From Holdemania sp. Marseille-P2844 (GTDB lineage: Bacteria > Bacillota_I > Bacilli_A > Erysipelotrichales > Erysipelotrichaceae): 64,000 nt of DNA. A program made the translations under genes and the position numbers. The notes below the pieces were generated by a model. That model saw nothing but the letters and a program-made list of their open reading frames with translations, was not told where the DNA came from and did not search any database. Below, one piece after another: positions 34,199 to 43,748 of this stretch (the first letter of the stretch is position 1; each line of letters opens with the position of its first letter). The stretch lies in the NCBI RefSeq assembly GCF_900120005.1, contig NZ_LT635452.1:62001-126000 (forward strand), given 5' to 3'.

Positions 34199-35332
34199 AT
34201 GATTGTTTTACGACAGGCAGAGGTTTATGCCCCGCAGTTTGCGGGACGTCAGGATATTTTGATCGCCGGCGGCGAAATTGTGAAGATGGCAGAACATCTG
34301 GATTGCGGGCAGGTGCAGGAGATCGACGCGTCCGGGAAGATTGCGGTTCCCGGCTTGATCGACCAGCACATTCACATCACCGGCGGAGGCGGCGAAGGCA
34401 GCTTTCATACGAAAACGCCGGAAGTTCAGCTTTCTTCTCTGATTGAAGGCGGCATCACAACCCTGGTCGGCTTGTTGGGCACCGATGGTTTTTCACGATC
34501 CGTGGAAAATCTGGTTTCCAAAGCCAAGGCGCTGAAAGAGGAAGGACTGAGCGTCTATTGCCTGACTGGTTCGTACAGTTATCCCAGCGTAACGCTGACG
34601 GGCGATGTGAAAAAAGACATTCTGTTTATCGACGAGGTGATTGGCGTGAAGCTGGCGCTGGCCGATCACCGCAGCTCCAATGTGACGCTGGATGAGCTGA
34701 TCCGGCTGGCTTCCGACGCTCGTGTCGCGGGCATGCTTTCCGGCAAGGCGGGAATTGTGACGCTGCACATGGGCGATGATCCGCAGGGGTTGAACAAGGT
34801 GTTCGACGCGATAAAGCAGACGGCGATCCCGGCGAAGGTTTTCCATCCGACGCATGTGACGCGCAACCCGATGCTGTTTGAACAGGCGCTGGATTTTCTG
34901 GAGCTGGGCGGCTGGATCGATCTGACCGCCGGCTCGCGCAAAGAAAAGAGCTGCGGGGATTATATTGAGGCTGCCAAACAACGGGGACTGGATACATGCC
35001 GGATCACGGTGAGCTCGGATGGTCAAGGCAGCTGGTCTACTTATGACGCGCGCGGCAATTTGACTCAGATCGGGGTGTCCAGCGTCAAAGCGCTGCACGA
35101 ACAGCTTGTACGGATGGTCAAGGAGAACGAGTTTGATTTAGCCGAGGCGCTGAGCTATGTCACAAGCAATCCGGCTGACGCGCTGCAGTTAAGCCGCAAG
35201 GGCCGGCTTCAGGAAGGGATGGACGCGGATATCGTGCTGCTGGACAAGGATCTGGCGATCGACACCGTGATCGCCCGCGGTCAGCTGATGATGAAGGACA
35301 AGCAGCTGCGGGTGCGGGGAACCTACGAATAA
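34199..35332 (+). CDS. iadA: Isoaspartyl dipeptidase
   Basis: 377 residues from the ATG at 34199 (ACAGGAGGCATTT upstream); an ATG at 34100 overlaps the divergent gene. Cleaves beta-aspartyl dipeptides from damaged or modified proteins. Amidohydrolase fold: His57 and His59 in IDQHIHI, the bridging Lys in IGVKLALADHR, further metal ligands in LHMGDD and HPTHVTR, and the catalytic Asp in VSSDGQGSW. The metal-binding and EGGITTLVGLLGTDG motifs match IadA well, and its length is similar to E. coli (about 390). Confidence 0.92.
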   Translation: MIVLRQAEVYAPQFAGRQDILIAGGEIVKMAEHLDCGQVQEIDASGKIAVPGLIDQHIHITGGGGEGSFHTKTPEVQLSSLIEGGITTLVGLLGTDGFSRSVENLVSKAKALKEEGLSVYCLTGSYSYPSVTLTGDVKKDILFIDEVIGVKLALADHRSSNVTLDELIRLASDARVAGMLSGKAGIVTLHMGDDPQGLNKVFDAIKQTAIPAKVFHPTHVTRNPMLFEQALDFLELGGWIDLTAGSRKEKSCGDYIEAAKQRGLDTCRITVSSDGQGSWSTYDARGNLTQIGVSSVKALHEQLVRMVKENEFDLAEALSYVTSNPADALQLSRKGRLQEGMDADIVLLDKDLAIDTVIARGQLMMKDKQLRVRGTYE

Positions 35333-35465
35333 AGATTCAAACCCTGAAGTTCACGGTGGAATCGACCGGAAATCCATGATTCGTGGACAAAGTCAAGCAG
35401 GCATGGATTGCGCTCATCCCCCGGGTTAATCGTACAATGAAGGCGAGGAAAAGGAGGGATTGAGA

Positions 35466-36668
35466 ATGGATGCGGAAACCATGGGAAAACGCATCGCACA
35501 GCTGCGCAAAGCGCGGAATCTGACACAGCAGCAGCTGGCCGATCAGCTCAACGTCACCAACCGCGCCATTTCCCGATGGGAACGGGGCGAGGGTTATCCG
35601 GAAATTACGCTGCTGCCCAAGCTGGCGGACAGTCTGGGCGTCACGACGGATGAAATTTTAGGTCATAGAACAAGGAAACAGCCGGGGATGCGGTTTGCTC
35701 AGCAGCCGCAGGTCATCATCGGAATCGGTCTGGTGCTGATTTTCGCTGCGGAAATCGGACGCCGGCTGCAGCCTCAGCAGAGCAATCTTCTGGCTTTGGC
35801 GGGGCTGACGGTGTTTTTGATTCTGGGGATGATCGTTGTGATGCTGCGGCTGCCGATGAACAGACTCAGCGGTATGATTTACAGCGGCTCCGGATTCTTT
35901 TTCGTGACGCAGCTTGCGGCCCAGTGGATTTATCTGTCACTGCTGCGGTATGTAGGACCAGTGCCGTTTACTGGAGCAGTGAACCCCTATTATTTTGCTT
36001 TGCAGGAGAAGATGCAGTATCCGGTTGCTTTACAAGTTCAATCGCTGCTGACGCAGGCGATGTGGCTGCCGGGGATGCTGGTGTCGCTGACGGTGTTTCT
36101 GCTTCTGAATTGGAAAGTGAACTGGTACGCGAGCACTTCCGGTTGGATCAAACTGATCAAGTCGATGATCTGGCTGGGACTGAGCATTCTGATTCTATCC
36201 GTGATTGTATTCAGACAATCGTTGCAATGGGATTGGACGGAACTGCCGCCGCAAAGCTACGCGCGTCTGTCGCAGCTCTATCCGGCCGTGATTTCAGTCT
36301 TGATCGTGACGGCGCTGGCAGGTCTGTTGTTTATCTGGCGGTGGCGCCGGCAGGATCGTACCGCCGGAGTCTTGATCCTTTTATTACTGGGCTTTTACGG
36401 CAGCGTGCTTCCTGTGCAGAAATTGGATTATTATTTCTTTAAGGCGGAAAAGTTGATTCCGGATATTGCCAAAATTACTGAGGGATGGGACCGGATTCAT
36501 CTGGTGGTGCAGTGGGACCGTCCGTTCTGGTTTGCGGGCATCGTCTGTCTGGGGATGAGTTTATTTTTGATTTATCGTCAGGAGAACACGGGTTCCGGGA
36601 AACTTTCCGTTAAAAACCTTGCGTCGCTGCGGCTGAGGCCGGAAATCTGGAAACGGAAGGCCGATTGA
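35466..36668 (+). CDS. XRE-family regulator fused to a membrane domain
   Basis: 400 residues from the ATG at 35466, with AAAAGGAGG upstream; a TTG at 35460 is an alternative. Residues 1-65 form the HTH_3 domain (LRKARNLTQQQLADQLNVTN, then RAISRWERGEGYPE). From residue 80 there are seven or eight membrane helices with little soluble sequence between. Membrane-tethered XRE proteins of this type occur widely in Firmicutes, and their signal is usually unknown. It overlaps nothing and is followed by DNA repair genes on the same strand. Confidence 0.88.
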   Translation: MDAETMGKRIAQLRKARNLTQQQLADQLNVTNRAISRWERGEGYPEITLLPKLADSLGVTTDEILGHRTRKQPGMRFAQQPQVIIGIGLVLIFAAEIGRRLQPQQSNLLALAGLTVFLILGMIVVMLRLPMNRLSGMIYSGSGFFFVTQLAAQWIYLSLLRYVGPVPFTGAVNPYYFALQEKMQYPVALQVQSLLTQAMWLPGMLVSLTVFLLLNWKVNWYASTSGWIKLIKSMIWLGLSILILSVIVFRQSLQWDWTELPPQSYARLSQLYPAVISVLIVTALAGLLFIWRWRRQDRTAGVLILLLLGFYGSVLPVQKLDYYFFKAEKLIPDIAKITEGWDRIHLVVQWDRPFWFAGIVCLGMSLFLIYRQENTGSGKLSVKNLASLRLRPEIWKRKAD

Positions 36669-36742
36669 TCGGACAGCCATTTGATATGAATTCCAGAATG
36701 AACTTCAAAGTTCAATGCAAAGAAAAGGACAGGAATCGCAGG

Positions 36743-37444
36743 ATGAGTGAAACCAAAGAACCGATTTTCCGTTATGGGAAAACGGAAATTGAATATTTAA
36801 AGCAGCGGGATCCGAAGCTGGGCGCGCTGATCGATCAGATCGGTCCGATTGAACGGGCTGTCGATACCGATCTGTTTTCGGCAATCGTGCATCATATCGT
36901 CGGGCAGCAGATTTCTACGAAGGCTCAGCAGACAATCTGGCAGCGGATGCGGGACGGCTTGGGCGAAATCAGAGCGGAAACGATATTGGCGGCCGGGATT
37001 GAGCGACTGCAGGCGTTTGGCATGACGTATAAAAAAGCGGCGTATATCGAGGATTGCGCGCGGAAAGTAACCACCGGCGAGCTGGATCTGGACCAGCTGC
37101 CGCGGCTGCCTGATGCGGAAGTGATCCGGCAGCTTGTTTCGCTGAACGGGATCGGCGTGTGGACTGCAGAAATGATTCTTCTGTTCTGTCTGCAGCGGCC
37201 GGACGTATTCAGCTATGGCGATCTGGCGATCCTGCGCGGATTGCGGATGGTGTATCATCATCGGAAAATCGACCGCAAGTTGTTTGCGAAATACCGCCGC
37301 CGGTTCAGTCCGTACGGCAGCGTAGCCAGTCTGTATTTGTGGGTGATTGCGGGCGGAGCGGTGGAAGGCATGAAGGATTACGCGCCGAAACCGGTTCAGT
37401 CCAAACCCGTAAAACGCAAATCGCTGGTGCGGGTGCAGGAATGA
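36743..37444 (+). CDS. DNA-3-methyladenine glycosylase, AlkA-like (HhH-GPD)
   Basis: 233 residues from the ATG at 36743. An upstream frame start at 36665 overlaps the previous gene and has no ribosome site. Removes alkylated purines from DNA. The helix-hairpin-helix is LNGIGVWTAEMILLF, and the catalytic Asp lies in FSYGDLAILRG. The N-terminal IVHHIVGQQISTKAQQTIW region is typical. The Ogt gene follows 58 bases downstream, so the two form an alkylation-repair pair. No Ada-type regulator is present. Confidence 0.9.
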   Translation: MSETKEPIFRYGKTEIEYLKQRDPKLGALIDQIGPIERAVDTDLFSAIVHHIVGQQISTKAQQTIWQRMRDGLGEIRAETILAAGIERLQAFGMTYKKAAYIEDCARKVTTGELDLDQLPRLPDAEVIRQLVSLNGIGVWTAEMILLFCLQRPDVFSYGDLAILRGLRMVYHHRKIDRKLFAKYRRRFSPYGSVASLYLWVIAGGAVEGMKDYAPKPVQSKPVKRKSLVRVQE

Positions 37445-37502
37445 ACGACGTTCATTCTGTCATTGGCTAGGATAAGAAAGAGGTTTGAAAAGGAGGCTCA
37501 CG

Positions 37503-38042
37503 ATGATTTATACGACGCATTACGCTTCCCCGCTCGGCGATCTGCTTCTGGCAGAGAATGAGAATCAGCTGATCGGGTTGTGGCTGGAAGGCCAGAAATA
37601 TTATCGCAGTACGCTGCGGGAAGCGGCGCAGGAACAAGCTGACCGTGCCGTCTTCATTCAGACGTCAGCCTGGCTCGACCGTTATTTTGCGGGGGAACAA
37701 CCCGCGATCAGCGAATTAAGACTGGCGCCCCGGGGAAGTAAATTCCGGCAGGCGGTGTGGAAAAGCTTGTGTGAAATTCCCTATGGTCAGGTCACGACGT
37801 ATGGGAAAATCGCCGGGAAGCTGGCCCGGCAGTTCGGCTTGGCGTCGATGTCGGCTCAGGCGGTCGGGGGCGCGGTCGGGCACAATCCGATTTCGATCAT
37901 CATCCCTTGTCATCGGGTTGTCGGCACTCACGGAAGTCTGACGGGATATGCCGGCGGGCTGGATAAAAAAATTTTCCTGTTGCAGCGGGAAGGCGTCGAC
38001 GTCAGCCGTTTCTCAATCCCTGAAAAGGGTACCGCACTGTAA
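37503..38042 (+). CDS. ogt: Methylated-DNA-protein-cysteine methyltransferase
   Basis: 179 residues from the ATG at 37503 (AAAAGGAGGCTCACG). Transfers alkyl groups from O6-alkylguanine to its own cysteine. The acceptor Cys136 lies in IIPCHRVVG, with the DNA-binding arginine finger region in MSAQAVGGAVGHNP. A second, diverged homologue is encoded at 56126. Co-oriented with the AlkA-like glycosylase. Confidence 0.93.
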   Translation: MIYTTHYASPLGDLLLAENENQLIGLWLEGQKYYRSTLREAAQEQADRAVFIQTSAWLDRYFAGEQPAISELRLAPRGSKFRQAVWKSLCEIPYGQVTTYGKIAGKLARQFGLASMSAQAVGGAVGHNPISIIIPCHRVVGTHGSLTGYAGGLDKKIFLLQREGVDVSRFSIPEKGTAL

Positions 38043-38333
38043 ACCGTTGACGAGGGAGCGGACGTGATCTATTCGGGAGAAATTGTTCAAGTCAGTCAGG
38101 GAGGAGCCGCAGTCAATCCGGCCTCAATGTGGAATCATAGATTAAGGAAGCAGAAGCAGAATGACAGAGAAGCGTTCTGCTTTTCTTGTGGCCCTCCGAC
38201 TCCGGGAGAATTTGTTTTCCAGCCGGATTGGGTTTAAAACCGGAATCATCGGCGATAACAAAAGCGAAGACATCCAGATTCTGTTTGGATAATCGAACAT
38301 CGGAATTCCATGACGAAATTGAATTTAAAGTAG
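38043..38333. other. Intergenic, no gene seen
   Basis: About 290 bases downstream of ogt, containing no hairpin with a clear T tract. The promoter at its end serves the flavin reductase-rubredoxin gene. Confidence 0.4.
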
Positions 38334-38389
38334 TTGACAAACAGAACTTATTGGAAGATAATACTAATAGAAAGTGATAATCATTATCA
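38334..38389 (+). promoter_or_regulatory. Sigma-A promoter with a Fur-type box
   Basis: TTGACA (38334-38339), 17-bp spacer, GATAAT (38357-38362), then TGATAATCATTATCA (38375-38389), a perfect 7-1-7 Fur-family dyad, overlapping the transcription start. Fur (iron) fits the sequence better than PerR, whose boxes end in TATAA. Confidence 0.88.
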
Positions 38390-38405
38390 ATTAAGGAGGA
38401 GAACA

Positions 38406-39032
38406 ATGGATCCGAAAGCATTTTTCAAGCTCAGCTATGGTTTATATATCATCAGCACTGAAAGCGAAGGCAAACAGGCTGGCTGTATCGCAAATACATT
38501 CAATCAGGTGACCAGTTCGCCGGCGCAGGTCAGCGTAACTTTGAATAAAAACAACGCGACGGAACAAATGATCGAAAAGAGCGGAAAGTTTGCGGTTTCC
38601 GTTCTGGAACAGAGCGCCGGGATGGAATTGATCGGCCGGTTCGGTTTTCACTGCAGCCGCGATACCGATAAGTTCGCCGGGCTGGATTGCGGTATCGACG
38701 AACAGGGCCTGCCATTTGTGAAAGAAAACGCCGCTTCCCGCTTTTCCTGCAAAGTTGTAAAAACGGTGGATCTGGGAACGCACGTCATGTTTATTGCCGA
38801 AGTGATCGGCTGTGAAGTCCTGGATAACCAACCGGTTATGACTTACGAATATTATCATCAGGTCAAAAACGGCAAGACGCCGAAGAATGCGCCGAGCTAT
38901 CAGGAAGAACCAAAGAAAACCGGAGGATGGCGCTGCTTGTTGTGCGGCTATGTCTATGAAGGCGAAATTCTGCCGCCGGATTTTATCTGCCCGATTTGCA
39001 GTGCTCCGGCTTCCGCGTTTGAAAAAATCTGA
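38406..39032 (+). CDS. Flavin reductase-rubredoxin fusion (high-molecular-weight rubredoxin type)
   Basis: 208 residues from the ATG at 38406 (TTAAGGAGGAGAACA). Residues 1-160 are a FMN-binding split-barrel flavin reductase domain (GLYIISTESEGKQAGCIANT, then VSVTLNKNNATEQMIEKSG). After a Lys/Pro linker, residues 172-208 form a rubredoxin: CLLCGYVYEG and CPICSAPASAFEKI provide the four iron-binding cysteines. In acetogens such proteins (Hrb) pass electrons from NADH to flavodiiron NO/O2 reductases. Here the Fur box suggests induction by low iron or oxidative stress. The SDR gene follows 59 bases downstream. Confidence 0.92.
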   Translation: MDPKAFFKLSYGLYIISTESEGKQAGCIANTFNQVTSSPAQVSVTLNKNNATEQMIEKSGKFAVSVLEQSAGMELIGRFGFHCSRDTDKFAGLDCGIDEQGLPFVKENAASRFSCKVVKTVDLGTHVMFIAEVIGCEVLDNQPVMTYEYYHQVKNGKTPKNAPSYQEEPKKTGGWRCLLCGYVYEGEILPPDFICPICSAPASAFEKI

Positions 39033-39091
39033 CGCGCTTGGAAAACGAGTTATTTAAAACAGAATAGAAAAACAACAGAAGGAGAATTTCG

Positions 39092-39850
39092 ATGAGAATG
39101 AAATCTAAAACCGTCATCATCACCGGCGGAGGAAAAGGCATCGGCTTCGGCGTTGCAACAGCTTTTGCGAAGGAGGGAGCCGATATTGTCATTACCGGCC
39201 GTCAGGAATCCGCGCTGCTCAGCGCCAGGGAAAAGCTGGAATCGGCTTATGGTATCCGCGTCGGTTATGTTGCGGGCGATCTGGGGCAGGAGGAAACAGC
39301 GGCGAAGGTTGTCGCCAAAGCGATCGAAATGACAGGCCGGCTGGATGTGCTGATCAACAATGCTCAGGCTTCCAAATCCGGCGTCATGCTTGCGGATCAT
39401 ACCCGGGAGGATTTCGATTTGGCGATTAATTCGGGTTTGTACGCGACTTTCTTCATGATGCGTGCGGCATTCCCTTATTTGAAGGAAACGCGAGGCAGTG
39501 TGATTAATTTTGCTTCCGGCGCAGGTCTGGCCGGCCGTTTGGGGCAAGCTTCCTATGCCGCGGCAAAAGAAGGCATCCGCGGTTTATCGCGGGTAGCGGC
39601 GACTGAATGGGGCGAATTCGGCATCAGTGTCAATGTCGTTTGTCCGCTGGTGGAAACGGAACAGCTGCGGAAATGGAAAGAAGAATATCCGGATGTCTAT
39701 GCCAAAACGATCAAGGGAGTTCCGTTAGGCCGGTTCGGCGATGCGGAGAAAGATATCGGCAGGACATGCGTCTTTCTGGCAAGCGAGGATGCTTCCTATA
39801 TCAGCGGCGAAACGATCACGCTGCAGGGCGGCTCCGGCCTGCGGCCCTGA
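39092..39850 (+). CDS. Short-chain dehydrogenase/reductase (SDR)
   Basis: 252 residues. NAD(P)-binding TITGGGKGIGFGVA-like motif at residue 9-18, NNAQ motif (VLINNAQASKS), catalytic Ser in INFASGAG, and Tyr/Lys in ASYAAAKEG. The end FLASEDASYISGETITLQGG matches classical SDRs. The Asn-Asn-Ala-Gln variant is slightly unusual (normally NNAG). Substrate unknown. The ribosome site is AGAAGGAGAATTTCG, and it lies downstream of the rubredoxin fusion, possibly in its transcript. Confidence 0.9.
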   Translation: MRMKSKTVIITGGGKGIGFGVATAFAKEGADIVITGRQESALLSAREKLESAYGIRVGYVAGDLGQEETAAKVVAKAIEMTGRLDVLINNAQASKSGVMLADHTREDFDLAINSGLYATFFMMRAAFPYLKETRGSVINFASGAGLAGRLGQASYAAAKEGIRGLSRVAATEWGEFGISVNVVCPLVETEQLRKWKEEYPDVYAKTIKGVPLGRFGDAEKDIGRTCVFLASEDASYISGETITLQGGSGLRP

Positions 39851-39908
39851 AACAGGCGCCTTACGCTGCGTAAGAATTCTTATTCTAATTTGGGCAAAGA
39901 GAAAAAAG

Positions 39909-39952
39909 ACAGGCTGGACAAAGCATGATAACAACGCTTTGTCTCAGCCTGT
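39909..39952 (+). terminator. Strong terminator after the SDR gene
   Basis: ACAGGCTG-GACAAAGC pairs with GCTTTGT-CTCAGCCTGT, followed by TTTC. Confidence 0.8.
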
Positions 39953-39991
39953 TTCTTTGCAGGAGAAATTCTGCCTTGCCGCAAGTAAGAA

Positions 39992-40019
39992 GCTGCGGAA
40001 TTCCGCAGCATTTTTTTTC
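39992..40019 (+). terminator. Second terminator-like hairpin
   Basis: The perfect palindrome GCTGCGGAATTCCGCAGC is followed by eight T residues. It gives a second stop signal 40 bases after the first. Confidence 0.75.
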
Positions 40020-40474
40020 CTGCGCCATTCTTTTTTTCGCAAGGAAGCAGGCTGTTCGGATTTGAAATTGATAAAGCGCTGATGCAAAAGCTGAAAAAAC
40101 AAACAAATTCAAACCGCAGGCAAGGACTTTCAGAGAAATTCACGCTTCGCGAAACGAACAGGACGGAACCATGACGCCTGAATGAAGCAGTGATCAGGAA
40201 AGTCTGAACTTTGCGGAACACAAAGCGGGAAAACGGGCAGAATTCAGGCGAAGTCTTTTCCGCTAAAACGCAGCCGAAGTTGTGAAAAACTGCCCTTCAG
40301 AAGGGAATCGTATTATTTTCCTGTGGAAAAAACGTAAATTCAGGCAGAAAGAAGTAAGCCGGAAATTTTGTGTTTTCAAATCGTTAGGAATGCTCTAAAA
40401 TATAACCGTCGGCAGAGCTGCCGGACCACTCCGCAGCTCAGGTTTAAACGCTGAATTTCAGCCGGAGGTTGCGT
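40020..40474. other. Long upstream region of the first BvgS-like kinase
   Basis: About 455 bases without a gene. AT-rich first half, then a GC-richer leader with short inverted words (GGCAGAGCTGCC near 40410). The paralogous gene at 43749 also has a long untranslated upstream region of about 400 bases. Confidence 0.4.
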
Positions 40475-43243
40475 ATGATTTCAAGGTTAAAGAAAATAAG
40501 CTGTTTGTTCGCCGTCGTCTTCCTGACGGTGTTTTGTTTTGTTCCCTCAGCGGCCAAAGCCCAGTCCTCAGAAGACGATGGGGAAGTATTAAAAGTTGCT
40601 TTCCCTGAAAACACCGGGATCAGTGAAATTTATGAAGACGGCACCTATGGCGGGGCGGTGTATGACTGGCTGCATGAAATTGCCAAGTATACCGGATGGA
40701 AATACGAATTCATCACCGGTTCTGCCAACGATCTTTTAAAAGGCATGGCGGATGGCGAGTATGATCTGATGGGCGGCATGTATAAAATCGAGGGAATTCG
40801 TGATTTGTACTGCTACCCGGAATACATCATGGGCTCCAATTATATCTTGCTGATTTATCCGCAAAGCGATTCGACGATCAAGAGCTTTGATTATTCCACG
40901 CTCAACGGCAAGAAGATCGGCGTTTTCAGCAGGGCGACGGCTAAAATCGAGCGGCTGAACAAATTTCTGTCGTTCAACAAACTGGATTGTGAACTGGTCT
41001 ATTATTCCGACGCGCAGGCTTATGTTAATTGTCTGGACAATCAGGAAGTGGATCTGATGCTGGGCAACGACGTTTATCTGGAAGAAGATTATAATGTTGC
41101 CGCAAAATTTGAAGCCGATCCTTATTATCTGGTGACTTCGCTTAACCGGCCGGATTTGTGCGAGCAGCTCTCCGCGGCCATGAATGCGATTTATTCAGCG
41201 AATCCCAACTTTGCGGACGAATTGTATCAAAAATATTTTCCGCAGGATTACGTGAACAGGATTGATTTTACAGCGGAGGAAAAAGCTTACCTTGCCCAGT
41301 CGCCAACCCTGCGGGTCGCGGCGCTGAAAGAAAACTATCCGCTGTTGTATCAGGAGGGCGGTCAGCTCAAGGGCATTCTGCCCTCCTGTCTTCAGCTGAT
41401 CACGCAGCGGACAAATTTGAATTTCGAATATGTATACGGCGAAACGATGACAGAACTGGAAACGCTGGTCCGTGAAGGAAAGGCGGATTTGATCGGCATG
41501 TATCTCAACGACGACCAGGCTGCCGATCAGTCCGGCTGGACGCGGACTCCGAGCTATGCCCGACTGGATCTGGTCGTGCTGATGAATAAGCGCACCTCAG
41601 CTTCGGCCAGTATGACGATGGCTGTGCCGGAAGGCATCACGATGAAGCCGACTCAGCCGGAGGATAAGATTCGCTTTTATAAGACTTATCTGGACTGCAT
41701 TCGGGCGGTCAATGAAGGCCGGGCAGATTATGTGCGGATGCCGGCTGCCTTTGCGGAGGATTTTTACTCCCGTGATTATTATGCCAATATCAACCTGATC
41801 ACGCTCAACAACGATCATGAGGAAGTGACGCTGGCGATGCCGCAGCCTGCCGATGTGCTGCTTTACTCGATCTTCAGCAAGGCTATTCATAATTTCTCAC
41901 AAATGGAAAAAGAATGTCTGGTGTCGCAGAACCTGCTTCAGATTCGAAAGAGCGCAGTGACGATCAAATCGCTGCTGTATTCAAATCCGCTGATGATGCT
42001 GAGCGTATGCGTCGGGGGGATCGGCCTGATCTTTGCGGCGCTGCTGGTTTATTACCGCTCGCAGATGAAGACCCGGATGATGCGGCTGCAGCTGGAAAAA
42101 GCGGTTGAAACCGGCCGGGCGAAGTCGGATTTCCTCTCGCGGATGTCGCATGAGATCCGCACGCCGATGAATGCGATTATCGGTTTGACGAACCTCGCGC
42201 TGCTTTCCGGCGAGGCGACGCCGGCGATTGAGGAAAAGCTGACGAAAATTGATGCGTCCTCTCAATTTCTGCTTTCGCTGCTGAATGATACGCTGGATAT
42301 GTCGAAAATCGAAAATCAGAAGATGAAAATCGAGGCCCGGCCGCTGGATCTGTCACGGATCTTAAAGCAGATGCAGGATATCTTTGAAATGCAGGCCCGG
42401 GAGAAAGGCAATCAACTGGAATTTGACATCGCTTTGGAAGATACCTGGTTTATCGGCGACGAACTGCGGTTAAGTCAGATCCTGACCAATCTGTTATCGA
42501 ATGCCTGCAAATATACTGAGCGGGGACGGATCAAGCTGAGCGTTGCCGAGAAACGGCTGACCGATCAGTCCGGCGAGCTGTATTTCAGCGTAAAGGATAC
42601 GGGCATCGGCATCGGCAAGGCTGAGCAGGAGAAGATTTTTCTGTCATTTGAACAGGCGGACAACCGCAATCAACAGACGCCGGGAACCGGATTGGGTCTG
42701 GCGATCAGCCGCAGTCTCGTTCAGCTGATGGGCGGCGAATTGAAAGTGAACAGTAAGCTGGGCGCAGGTTCTGACTTTTACTTTACAATCAAGCTGCCGC
42801 TGAGCGAAGCGCCGCAGGTTTGCGAGCCGGAAGTCCCGGAAACGGAACTGGATCTGGATGGGATGCGGATCCTTCTGGCGGAAGATAACGACATTAACGC
42901 CGAGATCACGATCCAGCTGCTGGAATTGAAAAATGTGATCGTGGAACGGGCGGAAAACGGGCAGCAGGCGCTTGATCTGTTTCAGGCCCGGCCGCAGGGA
43001 TATTTCGATCTGATTTTAATGGATGTCAACATGCCGGTGAAAGACGGGATGACGGCGGTTCGCGAACTGCGCGGGCTGGATCGGGAAGATGCCCGTTCCG
43101 TGTTGATTTTTGCGATGACGGCCAATACATTCCAGGAAGATCGGGAAGCGGCGGTGCAGGCGGGCATGGATGATTTTCTGCCGAAACCTTTTGAAGTGGA
43201 TCAACTTTATAACGCTCTGCGCAGCACCTTGCGGAAAAGATGA
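40475..43243 (+). CDS. BvgS-like hybrid histidine kinase with two extracellular solute-binding domains
   Basis: 922 residues from the ATG at 40475 (GGAGGTTGCGT upstream). Signal-like hydrophobic N-terminus (CLFAVVFLTVFCFVPSAAKA), two tandem SBP_bac_3 domains outside the membrane (about 38-265 and 275-490), one membrane helix (about 507-529), HisKA (SRMSHEIRTPMNAIIGL), HATPase with GTGLGLAIS, and one receiver domain with acceptor in LILMDVNMPVKDG. Each SBP domain is of the type that binds amino acids or similar small polar molecules, so the protein probably senses such a ligand directly. No output regulator or transporter is adjacent. A near-identical paralogue follows at 43749. Confidence 0.92.
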   Translation: MISRLKKISCLFAVVFLTVFCFVPSAAKAQSSEDDGEVLKVAFPENTGISEIYEDGTYGGAVYDWLHEIAKYTGWKYEFITGSANDLLKGMADGEYDLMGGMYKIEGIRDLYCYPEYIMGSNYILLIYPQSDSTIKSFDYSTLNGKKIGVFSRATAKIERLNKFLSFNKLDCELVYYSDAQAYVNCLDNQEVDLMLGNDVYLEEDYNVAAKFEADPYYLVTSLNRPDLCEQLSAAMNAIYSANPNFADELYQKYFPQDYVNRIDFTAEEKAYLAQSPTLRVAALKENYPLLYQEGGQLKGILPSCLQLITQRTNLNFEYVYGETMTELETLVREGKADLIGMYLNDDQAADQSGWTRTPSYARLDLVVLMNKRTSASASMTMAVPEGITMKPTQPEDKIRFYKTYLDCIRAVNEGRADYVRMPAAFAEDFYSRDYYANINLITLNNDHEEVTLAMPQPADVLLYSIFSKAIHNFSQMEKECLVSQNLLQIRKSAVTIKSLLYSNPLMMLSVCVGGIGLIFAALLVYYRSQMKTRMMRLQLEKAVETGRAKSDFLSRMSHEIRTPMNAIIGLTNLALLSGEATPAIEEKLTKIDASSQFLLSLLNDTLDMSKIENQKMKIEARPLDLSRILKQMQDIFEMQAREKGNQLEFDIALEDTWFIGDELRLSQILTNLLSNACKYTERGRIKLSVAEKRLTDQSGELYFSVKDTGIGIGKAEQEKIFLSFEQADNRNQQTPGTGLGLAISRSLVQLMGGELKVNSKLGAGSDFYFTIKLPLSEAPQVCEPEVPETELDLDGMRILLAEDNDINAEITIQLLELKNVIVERAENGQQALDLFQARPQGYFDLILMDVNMPVKDGMTAVRELRGLDREDARSVLIFAMTANTFQEDREAAVQAGMDDFLPKPFEVDQLYNALRSTLRKR

Positions 43244-43297
43244 GCCACGAAGGACCTCTTACGCCGTTTCAAGGAAATTTAAAATTCAATAACAGGA

Positions 43298-43347
43298 AGC
43301 GGATTGCCCAAAGCTCAACAAACAGCGCCGGCAATCCGCTGTTTTTT
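43298..43347 (+). terminator. Terminator between the two kinases
   Basis: AGCGGATTGCC (43298-43308) pairs with GGCAATCCGCT (43330-43340), followed by GTTTTTTT. It separates the tandem kinase genes into independent transcripts. Confidence 0.85.
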
Positions 43348-43748
43348 TATTTCCCATTCTTGCTTAAGGATTGGAGAATACAAATCCATTTTCAGGATGG
43401 ACTTTCCTCGCAGATCGTGAGGAAATAAGACGCCGATGCCATAAAAGAACGCTTTTCTCAGAAATAATCAAGATTATTCGGAATACGGAAATTGGTTTAA
43501 CAGCGAACAAAGAGAAAAAATACTGAACTTTGCGCAGCGGCAGCGCTTCGCAAAGTATGTTTGCTTTTTTGCATCTTCGCCAGCGGCAGGACAGAAAAGG
43601 CAGCGTCTTTGGTAATTTTACTCATGAAATAGAATTGAAAGTCGCTTTTGCTATTTCAAATTGATCGGGAATGGCATAAAATAAGGGTTAAATAGGACCA
43701 TGCGGAAAACCGTTTGATTGAAGGCAGAGGATGCAAGAGGAGAAAATT
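43348..43748. other. Upstream region of the second kinase
   Basis: About 400 bases. Contains a hairpin CTTTGCG/CGCAAAG near 43530-43557. No gene is supported. Confidence 0.4.
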
